64,000 bases of DNA from Sphingobacteriia bacterium (GTDB taxonomy: Bacteria > Bacteroidota > Bacteroidia > Bacteroidales > UBA7960), in assembly GCA_011390575.1 (NCBI GenBank), contig JAABSE010000006.1, positions 18,812-82,811 of the forward strand, written 5' to 3'. Each line of letters starts with the position of its first letter. The first letter of the stretch is position 1. The notes beneath the pieces are model-generated. The model ran no database searches, was not told the DNA's origin, and saw only the letters and a program-made list of their open reading frames with translations. A program made the translations under genes and the position numbers. Of the stretch, positions 42,119 to 51,785 are shown in pieces.

Positions 42119-43603
42119 ATGCAGAAAACATTGAAAACAGCAGGGATTATCGGTTCCGGATTTGCAGGTTTGGCAGCCGCATGCACACTGGCTCAAAAGG
42201 GATTTAAGGTAAGTGTTTTTGAGAAGAATGAAGGACTGGGCGGTCGGGCCCGAAAGTTTCATGCCGAAGGATTTATGTTCGACATGGGACCTTCGTGGTA
42301 TTGGATGCCGGAAGTGTTTGAGAATTTCTTTAACAAGTTTGGCAAATCTGCTTCAGACTACTACGATCTTGTAAGATTGAACCCTTCCTATAATGTAGTT
42401 TTCGGTAAAGATGATATTGTTTCCATGCCTGCCAGCTATGATGAGCTAGAGAAGCTATTTGAAGAGATTGAGCCCGGCAGCAGCGAAAATCTGCGCAAGT
42501 TCCTCGCCGAAGCCGAATACAAATATAAGGTGGGGATGGAAGAATTTGTCTGGAAGCCCGGGCTATCCGTTTTTGAGTTTGCTGACACCCGTGTGCTGAA
42601 AAGTGTATTCAAATTGCAGATGTTTACCTCTCTTGCTTCGCAGGTGGAAAAACTCTTTAAAAACCAGAAACTGCGTGAAATTCTCAAGTTTCCTGTGCTG
42701 TTTCTCGGTGCCACACCCGAAAATACTCCTGCCCTGTACAGTCTGATGAACCATGCCGACCTTTCGCTGGGCACCTGGTATCCCATGGGTGGCATGCACA
42801 AAATCATTGAGGGTTTTGTTTCACTGGCCAAAGAACTGGGGGTAGAGTTTCATTCGGGTGAACCGGTGGAAAGAATTGATATGCTAAACGGGAAAGCCAC
42901 AGGATTTACCACACACAAAAGAAGCTATCAGTTTGATTACATTGTGGCCGGTGCCGATTATCATCATGTGGAGCAGAAACTTTTGCCCCAAAAGTACAGA
43001 AGCTATACACCAAAATACTGGGAAAACCGCACCATGGCACCCAGCTCTCTCCTTTTTTATTTAGGGCTGGATAAAAAATTTGACGGGCTTGAGCATCACA
43101 ATCTTTTTTTTGACCGTGACTTTGATCTGCATGCAAAAGAGATTTATACTGAGCCTGCCTGGCCTACTGATCCCCTGTTTTATGTGTCCTGTCCGTCAAA
43201 AACCGATGCATCTGTCGCTCCTCTGGGAAAAGAAAATGTCTTTATACTGATGCCTCTTGCTCCCGGAATTGAGGACAGTGATGAGCAACGAGAAAAGTAT
43301 TTTGATATCATTGCAGAAAGGATCAAAGATATTTTAGATGTTGATATCCGTGAGCATATCATCTACAAACGATCCTTCTGTTTGAATGACTTTGTCAGCG
43401 ACTACAATGCTTTTAAAGGCAATGCCTATGGTCTGGCCAATACTTTAAAACAGACGGCCATTCTCAAACCCAGGGTTCATCACGATAAAGTGCCGAACCT
43501 GTATTATGCCGGGCAGCTTACTTCTCCTGGTCCGGGTATGCCTCCGTCAATTATTTCCGGGCAGCTGGTGGGTGAATTGATTGCGCAAAGGGATCAGAAA
43601 TAG
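42119..43603 (+). CDS. Phytoene desaturase-like FAD-dependent oxidoreductase (CrtI family)
   Basis: A 494-residue flavoprotein. The N-terminal dinucleotide fold is GIIGSGFAGLAAACTLAQKGF and then FEKNEGLGGRARKF. Mid-chain hydrophobic segments are typical of CrtI enzymes, and the C-terminus has LYYAGQLTSPGPGMPPSIISGQLVGE. CrtI desaturates or isomerises polyene carotenoid precursors at the membrane. No crtB phytoene synthase or other carotenoid gene is near, so the substrate is open. The stop overlaps the convergent lipoprotein gene by 10 bp. Confidence 0.87.
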   Translation: MQKTLKTAGIIGSGFAGLAAACTLAQKGFKVSVFEKNEGLGGRARKFHAEGFMFDMGPSWYWMPEVFENFFNKFGKSASDYYDLVRLNPSYNVVFGKDDIVSMPASYDELEKLFEEIEPGSSENLRKFLAEAEYKYKVGMEEFVWKPGLSVFEFADTRVLKSVFKLQMFTSLASQVEKLFKNQKLREILKFPVLFLGATPENTPALYSLMNHADLSLGTWYPMGGMHKIIEGFVSLAKELGVEFHSGEPVERIDMLNGKATGFTTHKRSYQFDYIVAGADYHHVEQKLLPQKYRSYTPKYWENRTMAPSSLLFYLGLDKKFDGLEHHNLFFDRDFDLHAKEIYTEPAWPTDPLFYVSCPSKTDASVAPLGKENVFILMPLAPGIEDSDEQREKYFDIIAERIKDILDVDIREHIIYKRSFCLNDFVSDYNAFKGNAYGLANTLKQTAILKPRVHHDKVPNLYYAGQLTSPGPGMPPSIISGQLVGELIAQRDQK

Positions 43604-44631
43604 GTATATACATCCTCTTCCTGATAATATAAGTAATCAATTTTTAAAAACGGGGATTCTTTGCCATCTTCGATTGAATATATGAGGCTATTGACCAGGT
43701 ATCCTTCCTCATTATAGTAAAACCATTCTATAAATATTGGTGCGCCTTCGGCATTTTTGACAATCTTTTCCGAAAACCGACCCAAAGAATCCATTTCTAA
43801 TTCAAGCAAATACTCCTCAGGGATTCTTCCCAGTTGTCTGTGCCTGGTTTTTAAAGCATTGAGCTTTCCGGCGTCATTGTAATTAAAACTTACGGAGATA
43901 CGGTTTTGGGTTGTTGGGTCTGTATACTTTCGCTTTTTCAGTTTCCCTGTGGTTGCATTGAGTGAGTGCTTCCAGGCGCTGCTTTTATCATCCATCAGAA
44001 AAGCGAGCGAGTGTTTTTTGATATATTGCGCGTAATGAAAAACTCCTTCGTTGGAATCTGCGGTATTTTCCACCTCGAATATGATATTATTAAAGTCGGG
44101 GTAGAGATTGGCAATGTGCGTATACTCCTGCTTTTCGGAATCAAAAAGATGGAGCTGATCTACCAGACGGTATTTTGTAAGGTAATCTACATTGGCCTTA
44201 TATTTTATGCCAAGGCCTGCCAGTTTTGTCTCCTCTACCAGGGAATAATCTTCGGGTATGTATTGGCCGGTAACCAACTCAGATACATAATCCAGGGTTG
44301 TTTTGTCCGAAAACCATTGAGAATAGTTGCCTTTATTGATGATGATAACAGCATCTACATTGCTTGCCGAGGCTTTTTCTCTCATTTGGTGAACAAGGCT
44401 GGTGTAGGGTGTTCCGGCAGGGGCAACAACCTCGAAAATGTGGGTTCGGATGTATTGGTTGTCTTCAGGCAATTCTCCGGGGAAAAACATCTCTATGTTG
44501 TAGTTGTGCGGGGGTGTTGGAAAATCGCTGATGCGCGAGTGGTTGTTGATATTGTAAGATTGATGACAACCTGTGAACAGGATAAGCAAGGTGATAACCA
44601 TTGCCCATAAAAGAGGTGATTTTGCTTTCAT
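43594..44631 (-). CDS. Hypothetical lipoprotein
   Basis: A 345-residue protein with a lipobox at residues 18-22 (LFTGC), so it is probably anchored in the periplasm or outer membrane. The middle (about 50-110) contains EVVAPAGTPYTSLVHQMREKA followed by VDAVIIINKG, a pattern seen in lipoproteins that collect small molecules or peptides, but I recognise no family. The last 100 residues (RISVSFNYNDAGKLNALK, LDSLGRFSEKI-type repeats) recall beta-strand YD-like units. Its stop codon overlaps the CrtI-like gene end by 10 bp. Confidence 0.7.
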   Translation of the reverse strand: MKAKSPLLWAMVITLLILFTGCHQSYNINNHSRISDFPTPPHNYNIEMFFPGELPEDNQYIRTHIFEVVAPAGTPYTSLVHQMREKASASNVDAVIIINKGNYSQWFSDKTTLDYVSELVTGQYIPEDYSLVEETKLAGLGIKYKANVDYLTKYRLVDQLHLFDSEKQEYTHIANLYPDFNNIIFEVENTADSNEGVFHYAQYIKKHSLAFLMDDKSSAWKHSLNATTGKLKKRKYTDPTTQNRISVSFNYNDAGKLNALKTRHRQLGRIPEEYLLELEMDSLGRFSEKIVKNAEGAPIFIEWFYYNEEGYLVNSLIYSIEDGKESPFLKIDYLYYQEEDVYTYF

Positions 44632-44798
44632 AACAAGAGGAATGTTTTAATTGTATAATACCATTATTATTATTAAGACAATATACTTGTAAGCAAAAGG
44701 TTAGGTTAAGAGAAATGCAATTGTCAATCTGGTTTGGTTGTGAATTATTTATCAATAATTATGCCAACATAAATAACAAAACGAGTTGGGCTCAATAT

Positions 44799-44835
44799 AA
44801 AAAAGCCGGCACAAGATTGCTTGTGCCGGCTTTTT
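44799..44835. terminator. Terminator of the M3 peptidase gene
   Basis: AAAAAAGCCGGCACAAG (44799-44815) pairs with CTTGTGCCGGCTTTTT (44820-44835), a strong stem with an A-run left and a T-run right. It is 29 bp after the peptidase stop and works on either strand. Confidence 0.9.
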
Positions 44836-44864
44836 GAAAGTCTTTATCTTTAAGGCCTGTAAGC

Positions 44865-46967
44865 CTATCTTACAAGTCCTCTTTGTTTCAACAGGGGTTC
44901 AATATCAGGCTCCTGTCCACGGAAATCAACATACATTTCCATAGCATCTTTAGTTCCTCCTTTTTCAAGGATTACTTCGCGGAACCTTTGGGCTGTTTCC
45001 TGGTGGAAAAGATCGCCTGTTTCTACAAATGCTTCAAATGCATCAGCATCCAAAACGCCAGCCCAGATATAGCTGTAGTATCCGGCAGAATAACCACCTG
45101 AGAAAATATGCTGAAAATGTGTGCTGCCATGGCGGAAATAGATTTCATCCATCATGTTGTACCGGTTCTTTACTTCCTCTTCAAATTCCATTACATCGAA
45201 AGGTTCGTAGGTAGTAAGGGTGTGGTAGTCCATGTCGAGCAAGCCTGAAGCAATAAATTCAACCGTAGCAAATCCCTGGTTAAAATTGGAGCTTTCCATG
45301 ATTTTTTCAATCAGTTCATCAGGGATGACTTCGCCGGTTTCATAATGAACAGCAAACTGTTTTAACACATCAGGGTGTTTAGCCCAGTTTTCCATGATTT
45401 GTGAAGGAAGCTCCACAAAATCGCGGGGCACAGAAGTACCTGAAAGGCCGTAATAATGCGTGTTTGCCAGTAAGCCGTGCAGGGCATGGCCAAACTCATG
45501 AAAGAAAGTTGTCATTTCATCAAAGGAGAGCAAAGCAGGTTGATTGCCGGTAGGAGGGGTAAAGTTGCAAACAACAGTAATAATGGGGTGAATATACTTA
45601 CCGTCTTCGTCAATATGTTGTTTGCGGTAGCTGCTCATCCATGCACCGCCACGTTTGCTGGCTCTTGGGTGCATATCCATGTAAAGAATGCCAATATGCG
45701 TTCCGTCAGCCTCCTTTACCTCCCAGGCAGTAGCTTCAGGGTGATAGACGGGTACATCTTCGCGTTGAGTAAACTCTAATCCCCAAAGCTTATTTACAAC
45801 CATAAAAATACCATCACGCACATTGTTGATTTCAAAATACTGTCTGATTTCTGCTTCATCTACATCGTATTTCTCTTTGCGAACTTTTTCAGCGTAATAT
45901 CTCCAATCCCAATAAGCCAGGTCGAAATCATGTCCGTCAGCGTCGATTTGTTCCTGAAGCATCCCTGCTTCTTCATTAGCAATAGGCAAAGCAGCATCCC
46001 ATATTTCATTCAATAATGATGATACATTGTCTACCGTGCGTGCCATTCTGTTGTCAAGAGCAAACTCAGCATAACTGTCAAAACCCAGTAAATTTGCACG
46101 TTCAATACGCAAATCAATCAGTTTGTTGATGATTTCCTGGTTGTTGTTTTCGTTGTCCATGTTTCCACGATTGATGTAAGCATGGTTCATTTTCTGGCGA
46201 AGCTCACGATTGTCGGCATAGGTAAGGAACGGCATTACACTGGGATTTTGAAGAGTAAACAGCCATTGGCCTTCTTTTCCTTCTTCTGCTGCTGCTTCGG
46301 CGGCAGCATCTTTAACATTTTGTGGTAAGCCGGCAAGGTCTGCCTCATCTTCCACAAACATTTTCCAGCTATTTACATCAGCCAGCACATGCTGTCCAAA
46401 CTCAAGGGTAAGAAGGCTAAGTTCCTTGTTGATTTCACGGAATCGTTCCTGTTTTTCTTCAGGCAACGCAGCTCCGTTTCTTACAAAACCCTCGTAAGTC
46501 TCTTTCAACAACATGGCTTGCTCTTCTGTAAGGCTGAGCGTTTCTCTTTGCTCATAAACCTCCTTTATACGATTGAACAACTCCATGTTCAGGCTGATGT
46601 TGTCGCCATGTGCCGACATCATCGGGGCTACTTCCTGGGCAATATCCTGGATTTCATCCGAGGTGTTGGAAGAGAGGAAATTGTAAAATACTGAATTTAC
46701 CCGATTGAGCATCATTCCACTGTAGTCAAGTGCTGCAATGGTATTTTCAAAATTTGCTGCCTCAGGGTTGTTGACAATGGCGTCAATTTTTTCTTCCTGC
46801 TGCTTGATGCCCTCCTCAAAAGCAGGCATGAAGTGTGCGTTTTCAATTTCATTAAAAGGTGGGATGCCAAAAGGAGTATCATACTCCGTTAGCAGAGGGT
46901 TCTTCTCCTCTGTTTCACAAGAGGCCATAAAGATTACCATAAGAATTAGTCCTGCGATTTTTTTCAT
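44865..46967 (-). CDS. M3-family metallopeptidase (oligopeptidase A/Dcp-like)
   Basis: A 700-residue zinc peptidase cleaving short peptides. The zinc motif FFHEFGHALHGLL (H-E-x-x-H) lies near residue 490, with a third ligand Glu further on (ELPSQIMENW region). The ATG at 46967 gives a lipobox-type signal (MKKIAGLILMVIFMASCE), so the enzyme is probably a periplasmic or surface lipoprotein; the upstream extension to 47036 is not needed. The NWAKHP and GTSVPRDFVELPSQ segments fit peptidyl-dipeptidase Dcp. It stands alone with a terminator at its end. Confidence 0.93.
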   Translation of the reverse strand: MKKIAGLILMVIFMASCETEEKNPLLTEYDTPFGIPPFNEIENAHFMPAFEEGIKQQEEKIDAIVNNPEAANFENTIAALDYSGMMLNRVNSVFYNFLSSNTSDEIQDIAQEVAPMMSAHGDNISLNMELFNRIKEVYEQRETLSLTEEQAMLLKETYEGFVRNGAALPEEKQERFREINKELSLLTLEFGQHVLADVNSWKMFVEDEADLAGLPQNVKDAAAEAAAEEGKEGQWLFTLQNPSVMPFLTYADNRELRQKMNHAYINRGNMDNENNNQEIINKLIDLRIERANLLGFDSYAEFALDNRMARTVDNVSSLLNEIWDAALPIANEEAGMLQEQIDADGHDFDLAYWDWRYYAEKVRKEKYDVDEAEIRQYFEINNVRDGIFMVVNKLWGLEFTQREDVPVYHPEATAWEVKEADGTHIGILYMDMHPRASKRGGAWMSSYRKQHIDEDGKYIHPIITVVCNFTPPTGNQPALLSFDEMTTFFHEFGHALHGLLANTHYYGLSGTSVPRDFVELPSQIMENWAKHPDVLKQFAVHYETGEVIPDELIEKIMESSNFNQGFATVEFIASGLLDMDYHTLTTYEPFDVMEFEEEVKNRYNMMDEIYFRHGSTHFQHIFSGGYSAGYYSYIWAGVLDADAFEAFVETGDLFHQETAQRFREVILEKGGTKDAMEMYVDFRGQEPDIEPLLKQRGLVR

Positions 46968-47274
46968 TTGTTGTTGATTTTTGTTGATTGTATTTGAAAA
47001 GATTGAAAAAGTACTGGATTTCGGATGCTCCTGCACAATGAAAGCAGATTAATGCTTTTTCAGCTGTAAATTCCTTAGCCCAAAGACAGGAAGTCATAGT
47101 AAAATCCCATCAAAATTAGTGTAAAATATTGAATTAGATGCTTTCTGACAGAAAAATATGATTGAGAAGAAACATGTTTATGTTTACTACTGAGGATTGT
47201 TTGGTAGATAAATTTCAGTTTTTCCGGTGGCAGGGTTGTTTTTCAAAGTTATCTAAATATAAAAGGCAAAAAAA
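46968..47274. other. Spacer, no recognised feature
   Basis: I see no gene, RNA or clear promoter in this AT-rich spacer upstream of the M3 peptidase. Confidence 0.4.
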
Positions 47275-47304
47275 AAAAGAGACACCCTTCAGGGCATCTC
47301 TTTT
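47275..47304 (-). terminator. Terminator of the SprB-like gene
   Basis: AAGAGA (47277-47282) and TCTCTT (47297-47302) enclose an inner CCCT/AGGG stem; an A-run of more than ten lies upstream, giving a U-run on the minus strand. It is 22 bp after the SprB-like stop. Confidence 0.8.
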
Positions 47305-47325
47305 CAATTTTAAAAAATGAAGTTT

Positions 47326-50300
47326 CTATTGATTATAGACCACCTTGCTGGTATAAACGTTGTCACCGACTGTCATTCTGATCATATAAATTCCCGGTCT
47401 GTGTCCGGCAGGTGTCCAGTTGAGTTTGTAAGTGCCTCTGCTTTTTTCTTCGTTGGTCAGCACTTCAACGGTTTGTCCGTATAGGTTTACCACTTCTACT
47501 TTTACATGGCTGTCCTGAGTAACCATCAGGTCGATTTGTGTATTACGCCTGAAAGGATTGGGATATGCAGGATAGAAGGTTGCAGTGGGAGTAATTACAA
47601 AACTGCTGTTGGCAAAGTGCAGATTTTCAATATTTACATCAAAGGGACTGGCTGTATTTCCATTTCCGATGGGGTTGAAAATTACGGATACCAGGTCGTC
47701 AGCTGTAAACCCTTTTTCACCTTCACGGGTTACCAGGTCGCTGAAATTAATCCGATATTCCCGGGGTTCTTCAGTAAGGGAAATGGTAGTGCGGAATTGC
47801 TCGTTCCATTGGTGGATGTCTGCCTTGGAAAGCATGACTTCAGTAGTTCCGGTTCCGTGTGCAGTGAATACGATTTGGTCAAAGCGGGTCATATCAACAG
47901 GCATATTACGCGGAGAAAGTGATCTGAACATAGTAGCCCATGTGCGAACCCGTCCGCTGAAAGAAGCGTCTCTTTCCACATTGTAATCTATTTGTGTGTT
48001 TTCCGCTTTTTCAGCACTGGTTTGGAAGTCTGTAACAAAGGAGTTACCGGGGTCGTAATCAAACATCCAGGCACCATCGGCATAATAAAGAATGTCGGGT
48101 GCATCGTCCTTGTTGTTGTTTACAGAAAATCCTGCATCAAACAAATATCCGGTGGGGATAAAAACTTCCACCAATTCGTCAGTTGGGATATCTACTGTAA
48201 TTTGCATCGGTTCTCTGGGACCATTCTCATACAGGGATTTGCTTCCGTAAATGGTCACCTGGTCGGCTCCTGCCTTGTTTACAAGATTCAGTATAATGCC
48301 TCCATTTCCGTACTGACCGCTTTTTACATAAACCTGCGGGATGGCAGGAGTTAATTCTTCATTGCGGAAGGTGATTCCACCGTTTTGATCCATTTTTTCC
48401 AGGATATCCTCTACCAGTTCACGCGTAAATTCAGGGGCAACACTCCAAACCTGGAAATTGAAAATATCTTCCGTATCCAGGACTTCATATTCCTCATTGT
48501 ACCACCTGTTGTCAATGATGAACTGTCCTCCTTGCTGTTGAGCGATAAAGCTGACAGAATAATCCACATACCCTCCCGGATGTACCAGTTTGGACAGGAT
48601 AAACGGGCGTCCTGCAATTTCTATCATTTCAATGCTGCGCAATTCAGCACCTGCCAGTCGGTCGCAGATAACCTTGGTGTGCTCGTAAACACTTGATGAC
48701 TGAGTGGAAATGGCCAGGATGGCCGCCCTGCGGGCATTGCTTTCCTGCAGATAATCTACGGAGAATATTTCTTTGGCGTTGGTAATCCCTATCAGATCGG
48801 ATGGAGTTGAAACAAATGCCTGGGTGTTGGCCGGTCCATGCTCAGGAAGCAACATGCCGATGCCGGTAGCATTACCGTCTACTGAAGCTGTTTTTAATGT
48901 GCCGGTAAGCATATCGCGGTGAGTAAAGCTTTCCATCTTAACTGTTCTTTCCTGTTTGGGAATGGGGTTGCTTTCCACCAGGCGCCTGTGATTGCGCAAT
49001 GCCATTTGAGAGGCCATGCTGCCATTGCTTTCGATACCGTTATCGTCGCCACCAGAGGATTCTCCTACTGTAACGGTTATTTCTGCGTAGTTGTTGGCAA
49101 GGTTGGGGTCTGTCTGGTCAAAGGGGAGTATTTCTGCAGAATTTACACCCATTTGCCAGGATTTTTCTTCCTCTTCTGTAAGCAGCATCTGAGTTCTGTA
49201 AACCAGGGTAACGTATTCCCCTGCCGGGATGGTTCCAATATTCCATTCTCCAATGCTGGGGTCGAAAGTGCCGCTGGTGCCATCGTCCAGTCTGCTTATA
49301 AAGGGGAAGGGTTCAGGGATGATGTTTTCCACCACTACTCCTGTAGCGTCTTCATCCTCATTATAGTTGGTTACTACCAGCGCAAAAATAAGTTCATCAA
49401 CCTCTTCGGGGTCGGGAGTCTGGATGTTTACTTCAATAGTAACGCCCAGGTCGACGAGGAGGTCAGCAGGTTCTGTTGGTCCGGTAACTTCCCACGTACC
49501 TCCGACAGTGCAATTGTTGGCGTCGAATACTACCGCGGAGTAAAATCCGGGATCGAGGTTTTCAAGGCGTGGCGTGGTTGTGCCCTCTTCCCATACGTAA
49601 TCATATTCAGGAGTGCCTCCGGTTGCGGCAATTTCAAGAAATCCATCTGCTGCTCCGATTCCGCTGACACTTCCCATATCCACCAGTTGCACTTCCAGGG
49701 CTTCGGGTTCCAGGATGGTAACTTCTTCAACAGTAACACAGCCGTTGGCATCGGTTACTACTACATGATAGGTGCCGGCGATTAATCCGGTATACATGGT
49801 GCCTCCGTTTTTTTCATCGGCACATTTCTCCATCTCTTCTCCGGGAGAAACCAGGCAAATTTCCACAACATCTCCACAGGTGATGTTCACGGTGATGGTG
49901 CCATCTTCCTCTCCGAAACAGCTGATGTCAGTGTGGCTGACTTCAACGCAGGGAGCCTGCAGAACCTCAATGGTTTGTGTGGCAAAATCGGTGCAATTGT
50001 TTTCGTTGGTATATGTATAGGTGATTTCATAAACACCCGTTTCGAGAGACAGAGGATCGAAAAATCCGTCCACAACGCCTGTCCCTGTGTATTCTCCACC
50101 TTCTGGAAGTCCGCCGCTCAGCATAAAGGGCTCTGTGTTGGAACAAACCGCATCAAAAGGCGCAAGGGTTACTTCGGGTAATTCATAAACATTGATAAAA
50201 AATGTACAGCTATACAGATATCCAAATTCATCGGCAAAGGTGTAAGTAATTTCAAAATTACCTGTGCCGCTGATTTCCGGATAAAAAACATTGTCTTCAA

Positions 50301-51291
50301 TGCCAGTTCCGGACAACCAACCTTCATCATCCTCAGGTAATAAGTTTTCCAGGGGCATTACGTCCTCGCAGATTTCAACATCTTCAAGGCATGAGAAATC
50401 GGGCATTTCATAAACGTCAATGGTAAATTCGCAGGAAAAGAAACATCCGTTTTCTTCAACGGTGTAAGTAATCGTGTGTTCTCCCATGCCAGCTTCCTGG
50501 GCTGCAAAGAAGTAATTTCCGGTTTCTGCATCATAGCTTACTCCGGGTCCTTCATAAATTCCTCCTTCAGGAGTGGAACCTTCCAGTACAATAGGTTGGG
50601 CAAACTCTCCAATGACAATATTATCTCTGCAAATCACGTCCACCAAAGGATAGGCATCAATGGTAATTTCTACCGTGGCAACACAATCATTGGCATCAGT
50701 AACAGTAAATGTATGTGTTCCTTCACCTACAGTAAAATCACCGGTGCCTGTGTAAGGCTCGGTTCCGCCCTGAGCGGTAATGGTAACGGTGGTTTCACCT
50801 TCGGGGCAAATGGTTAACGCTTCAGCTTCAGCTTCGGCAACCAGCAGTTCGGGTTCATGGATGGTAACTTCCTGGGTGGTTACCTCTCCGTTTGTTCCGG
50901 TCACTGTTATGGAATAAGTGCCTGCGATCAGCCCGGTATATTCGGCCTGGCTGAGGAATTTATCAGGTGTACACTTTTGTTTTCCATTTTCGTATTGCAT
51001 ACATATATCCACTACAGGACCGCATTCGCTGTCAATGAGCACCAGTATGGAGCCATCTTCTGCGCCAAAGCAGGATATGTCTTCAGTTATTATGTCGAAG
51101 CAAGGAGCCTGATCCTGCTTCTCTGTCAGGGGAATCTCACCGTTGGTGCCTGTGAGGAAGGTGTCATTTTCTACGTTGTTAAATACGCCTGAAATGGTTT
51201 TCTCACCATCACTCAGGTTCAGCTGATTGTTGGCTTGTGCAAAAGAAATGCAAAAAACCAGTACAATGGATAATGATAAAAGTTTTTTCAT
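47326..51291 (-). CDS. Large SprB-repeat, T9SS-exported adhesin-like protein
   Basis: A 1321-residue secreted protein with a signal peptide (residues 1-20). SprB-type repeats with the DISCFGAEDGSI/DISCFGEEDGTI signature occur near residues 70 and 455, each with a companion strand (YTGLIAGTYSITVTG / YTGLIAGTYHVVVTD). Between them are Cys-rich Ig-like repeats (GEYTGTGVV, GIYEGPGVSYD-like). A DUF11-like domain (about 610-760) precedes a Gly/Ser-rich linker and a long unassigned region. The end (about 1240-1321) is a T9SS sorting domain (YPAYPNPFRRNTQIDL). SprB-type proteins act in gliding and adhesion in Flavobacteriia; here only adhesion is a fair guess. Confidence 0.88.
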   Translation of the reverse strand: MKKLLSLSIVLVFCISFAQANNQLNLSDGEKTISGVFNNVENDTFLTGTNGEIPLTEKQDQAPCFDIITEDISCFGAEDGSILVLIDSECGPVVDICMQYENGKQKCTPDKFLSQAEYTGLIAGTYSITVTGTNGEVTTQEVTIHEPELLVAEAEAEALTICPEGETTVTITAQGGTEPYTGTGDFTVGEGTHTFTVTDANDCVATVEITIDAYPLVDVICRDNIVIGEFAQPIVLEGSTPEGGIYEGPGVSYDAETGNYFFAAQEAGMGEHTITYTVEENGCFFSCEFTIDVYEMPDFSCLEDVEICEDVMPLENLLPEDDEGWLSGTGIEDNVFYPEISGTGNFEITYTFADEFGYLYSCTFFINVYELPEVTLAPFDAVCSNTEPFMLSGGLPEGGEYTGTGVVDGFFDPLSLETGVYEITYTYTNENNCTDFATQTIEVLQAPCVEVSHTDISCFGEEDGTITVNITCGDVVEICLVSPGEEMEKCADEKNGGTMYTGLIAGTYHVVVTDANGCVTVEEVTILEPEALEVQLVDMGSVSGIGAADGFLEIAATGGTPEYDYVWEEGTTTPRLENLDPGFYSAVVFDANNCTVGGTWEVTGPTEPADLLVDLGVTIEVNIQTPDPEEVDELIFALVVTNYNEDEDATGVVVENIIPEPFPFISRLDDGTSGTFDPSIGEWNIGTIPAGEYVTLVYRTQMLLTEEEEKSWQMGVNSAEILPFDQTDPNLANNYAEITVTVGESSGGDDNGIESNGSMASQMALRNHRRLVESNPIPKQERTVKMESFTHRDMLTGTLKTASVDGNATGIGMLLPEHGPANTQAFVSTPSDLIGITNAKEIFSVDYLQESNARRAAILAISTQSSSVYEHTKVICDRLAGAELRSIEMIEIAGRPFILSKLVHPGGYVDYSVSFIAQQQGGQFIIDNRWYNEEYEVLDTEDIFNFQVWSVAPEFTRELVEDILEKMDQNGGITFRNEELTPAIPQVYVKSGQYGNGGIILNLVNKAGADQVTIYGSKSLYENGPREPMQITVDIPTDELVEVFIPTGYLFDAGFSVNNNKDDAPDILYYADGAWMFDYDPGNSFVTDFQTSAEKAENTQIDYNVERDASFSGRVRTWATMFRSLSPRNMPVDMTRFDQIVFTAHGTGTTEVMLSKADIHQWNEQFRTTISLTEEPREYRINFSDLVTREGEKGFTADDLVSVIFNPIGNGNTASPFDVNIENLHFANSSFVITPTATFYPAYPNPFRRNTQIDLMVTQDSHVKVEVVNLYGQTVEVLTNEEKSRGTYKLNWTPAGHRPGIYMIRMTVGDNVYTSKVVYNQ

Positions 51292-51590
51292 AGTGGTGGG
51301 GTTTAAAGTGTTTTATTGTGTATTGACAAGTGTTTGTTTTATCATGCAAACTGTTCTATGAAACAAAATAATTTGTAGATGCAAGTCGTAAAAGTAATTA
51401 TAAGCGTTTGCTGTTGCAATTGAGGATAACGCATATTTAATAGTTGTGGTAAATACTTATTTATACATGACTTTATGTATGGAATATCCGTATTATGTTA
51501 ATTTTTGCGCGTTATAAACATCATAAAATCAATTGGTTAGTTCAGAATACAGCAAAATGAGATGAACGATGTTAAAAAAAAAGATTTTTC
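51292..51590. other. Spacer, no recognised feature
   Basis: AT-rich spacer upstream of the SprB-like gene. I see no structured RNA, gene or convincing promoter. Confidence 0.4.
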
Positions 51591-51749
51591 ATGATTTCAT
51601 CGATTATGACTTACAAGGTAGTCTCAGGTAAAAAAATGACCGACAAAAAGCTAAAAAAAGAAGACAAAAAACAATTACTTTGGGATTTGAATGCTATTTT
51701 TGCAGGAATTCCGGATGAAGCTGATTCTCTGAAAATTATGAAGTTTTAA
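51591..51749 (+). CDS. Candidate small basic protein, doubtful
   Basis: A 52-codon frame (MISSIMTYKVVSGKKMTDKK... ending DSLKIMKF), Lys-rich then acidic, with the protein-like stretch LLWDLNAIFAGIPDEA. It ends 36 bp before the next gene start. There is no recognised family, promoter or ribosome site. An alternative start is the ATG at 51606. Confidence 0.3.
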   Translation: MISSIMTYKVVSGKKMTDKKLKKEDKKQLLWDLNAIFAGIPDEADSLKIMKF

Positions 51750-51785
51750 TTTGTTTAATTGGCTTTATTCCGGTTATTTTGTGAA

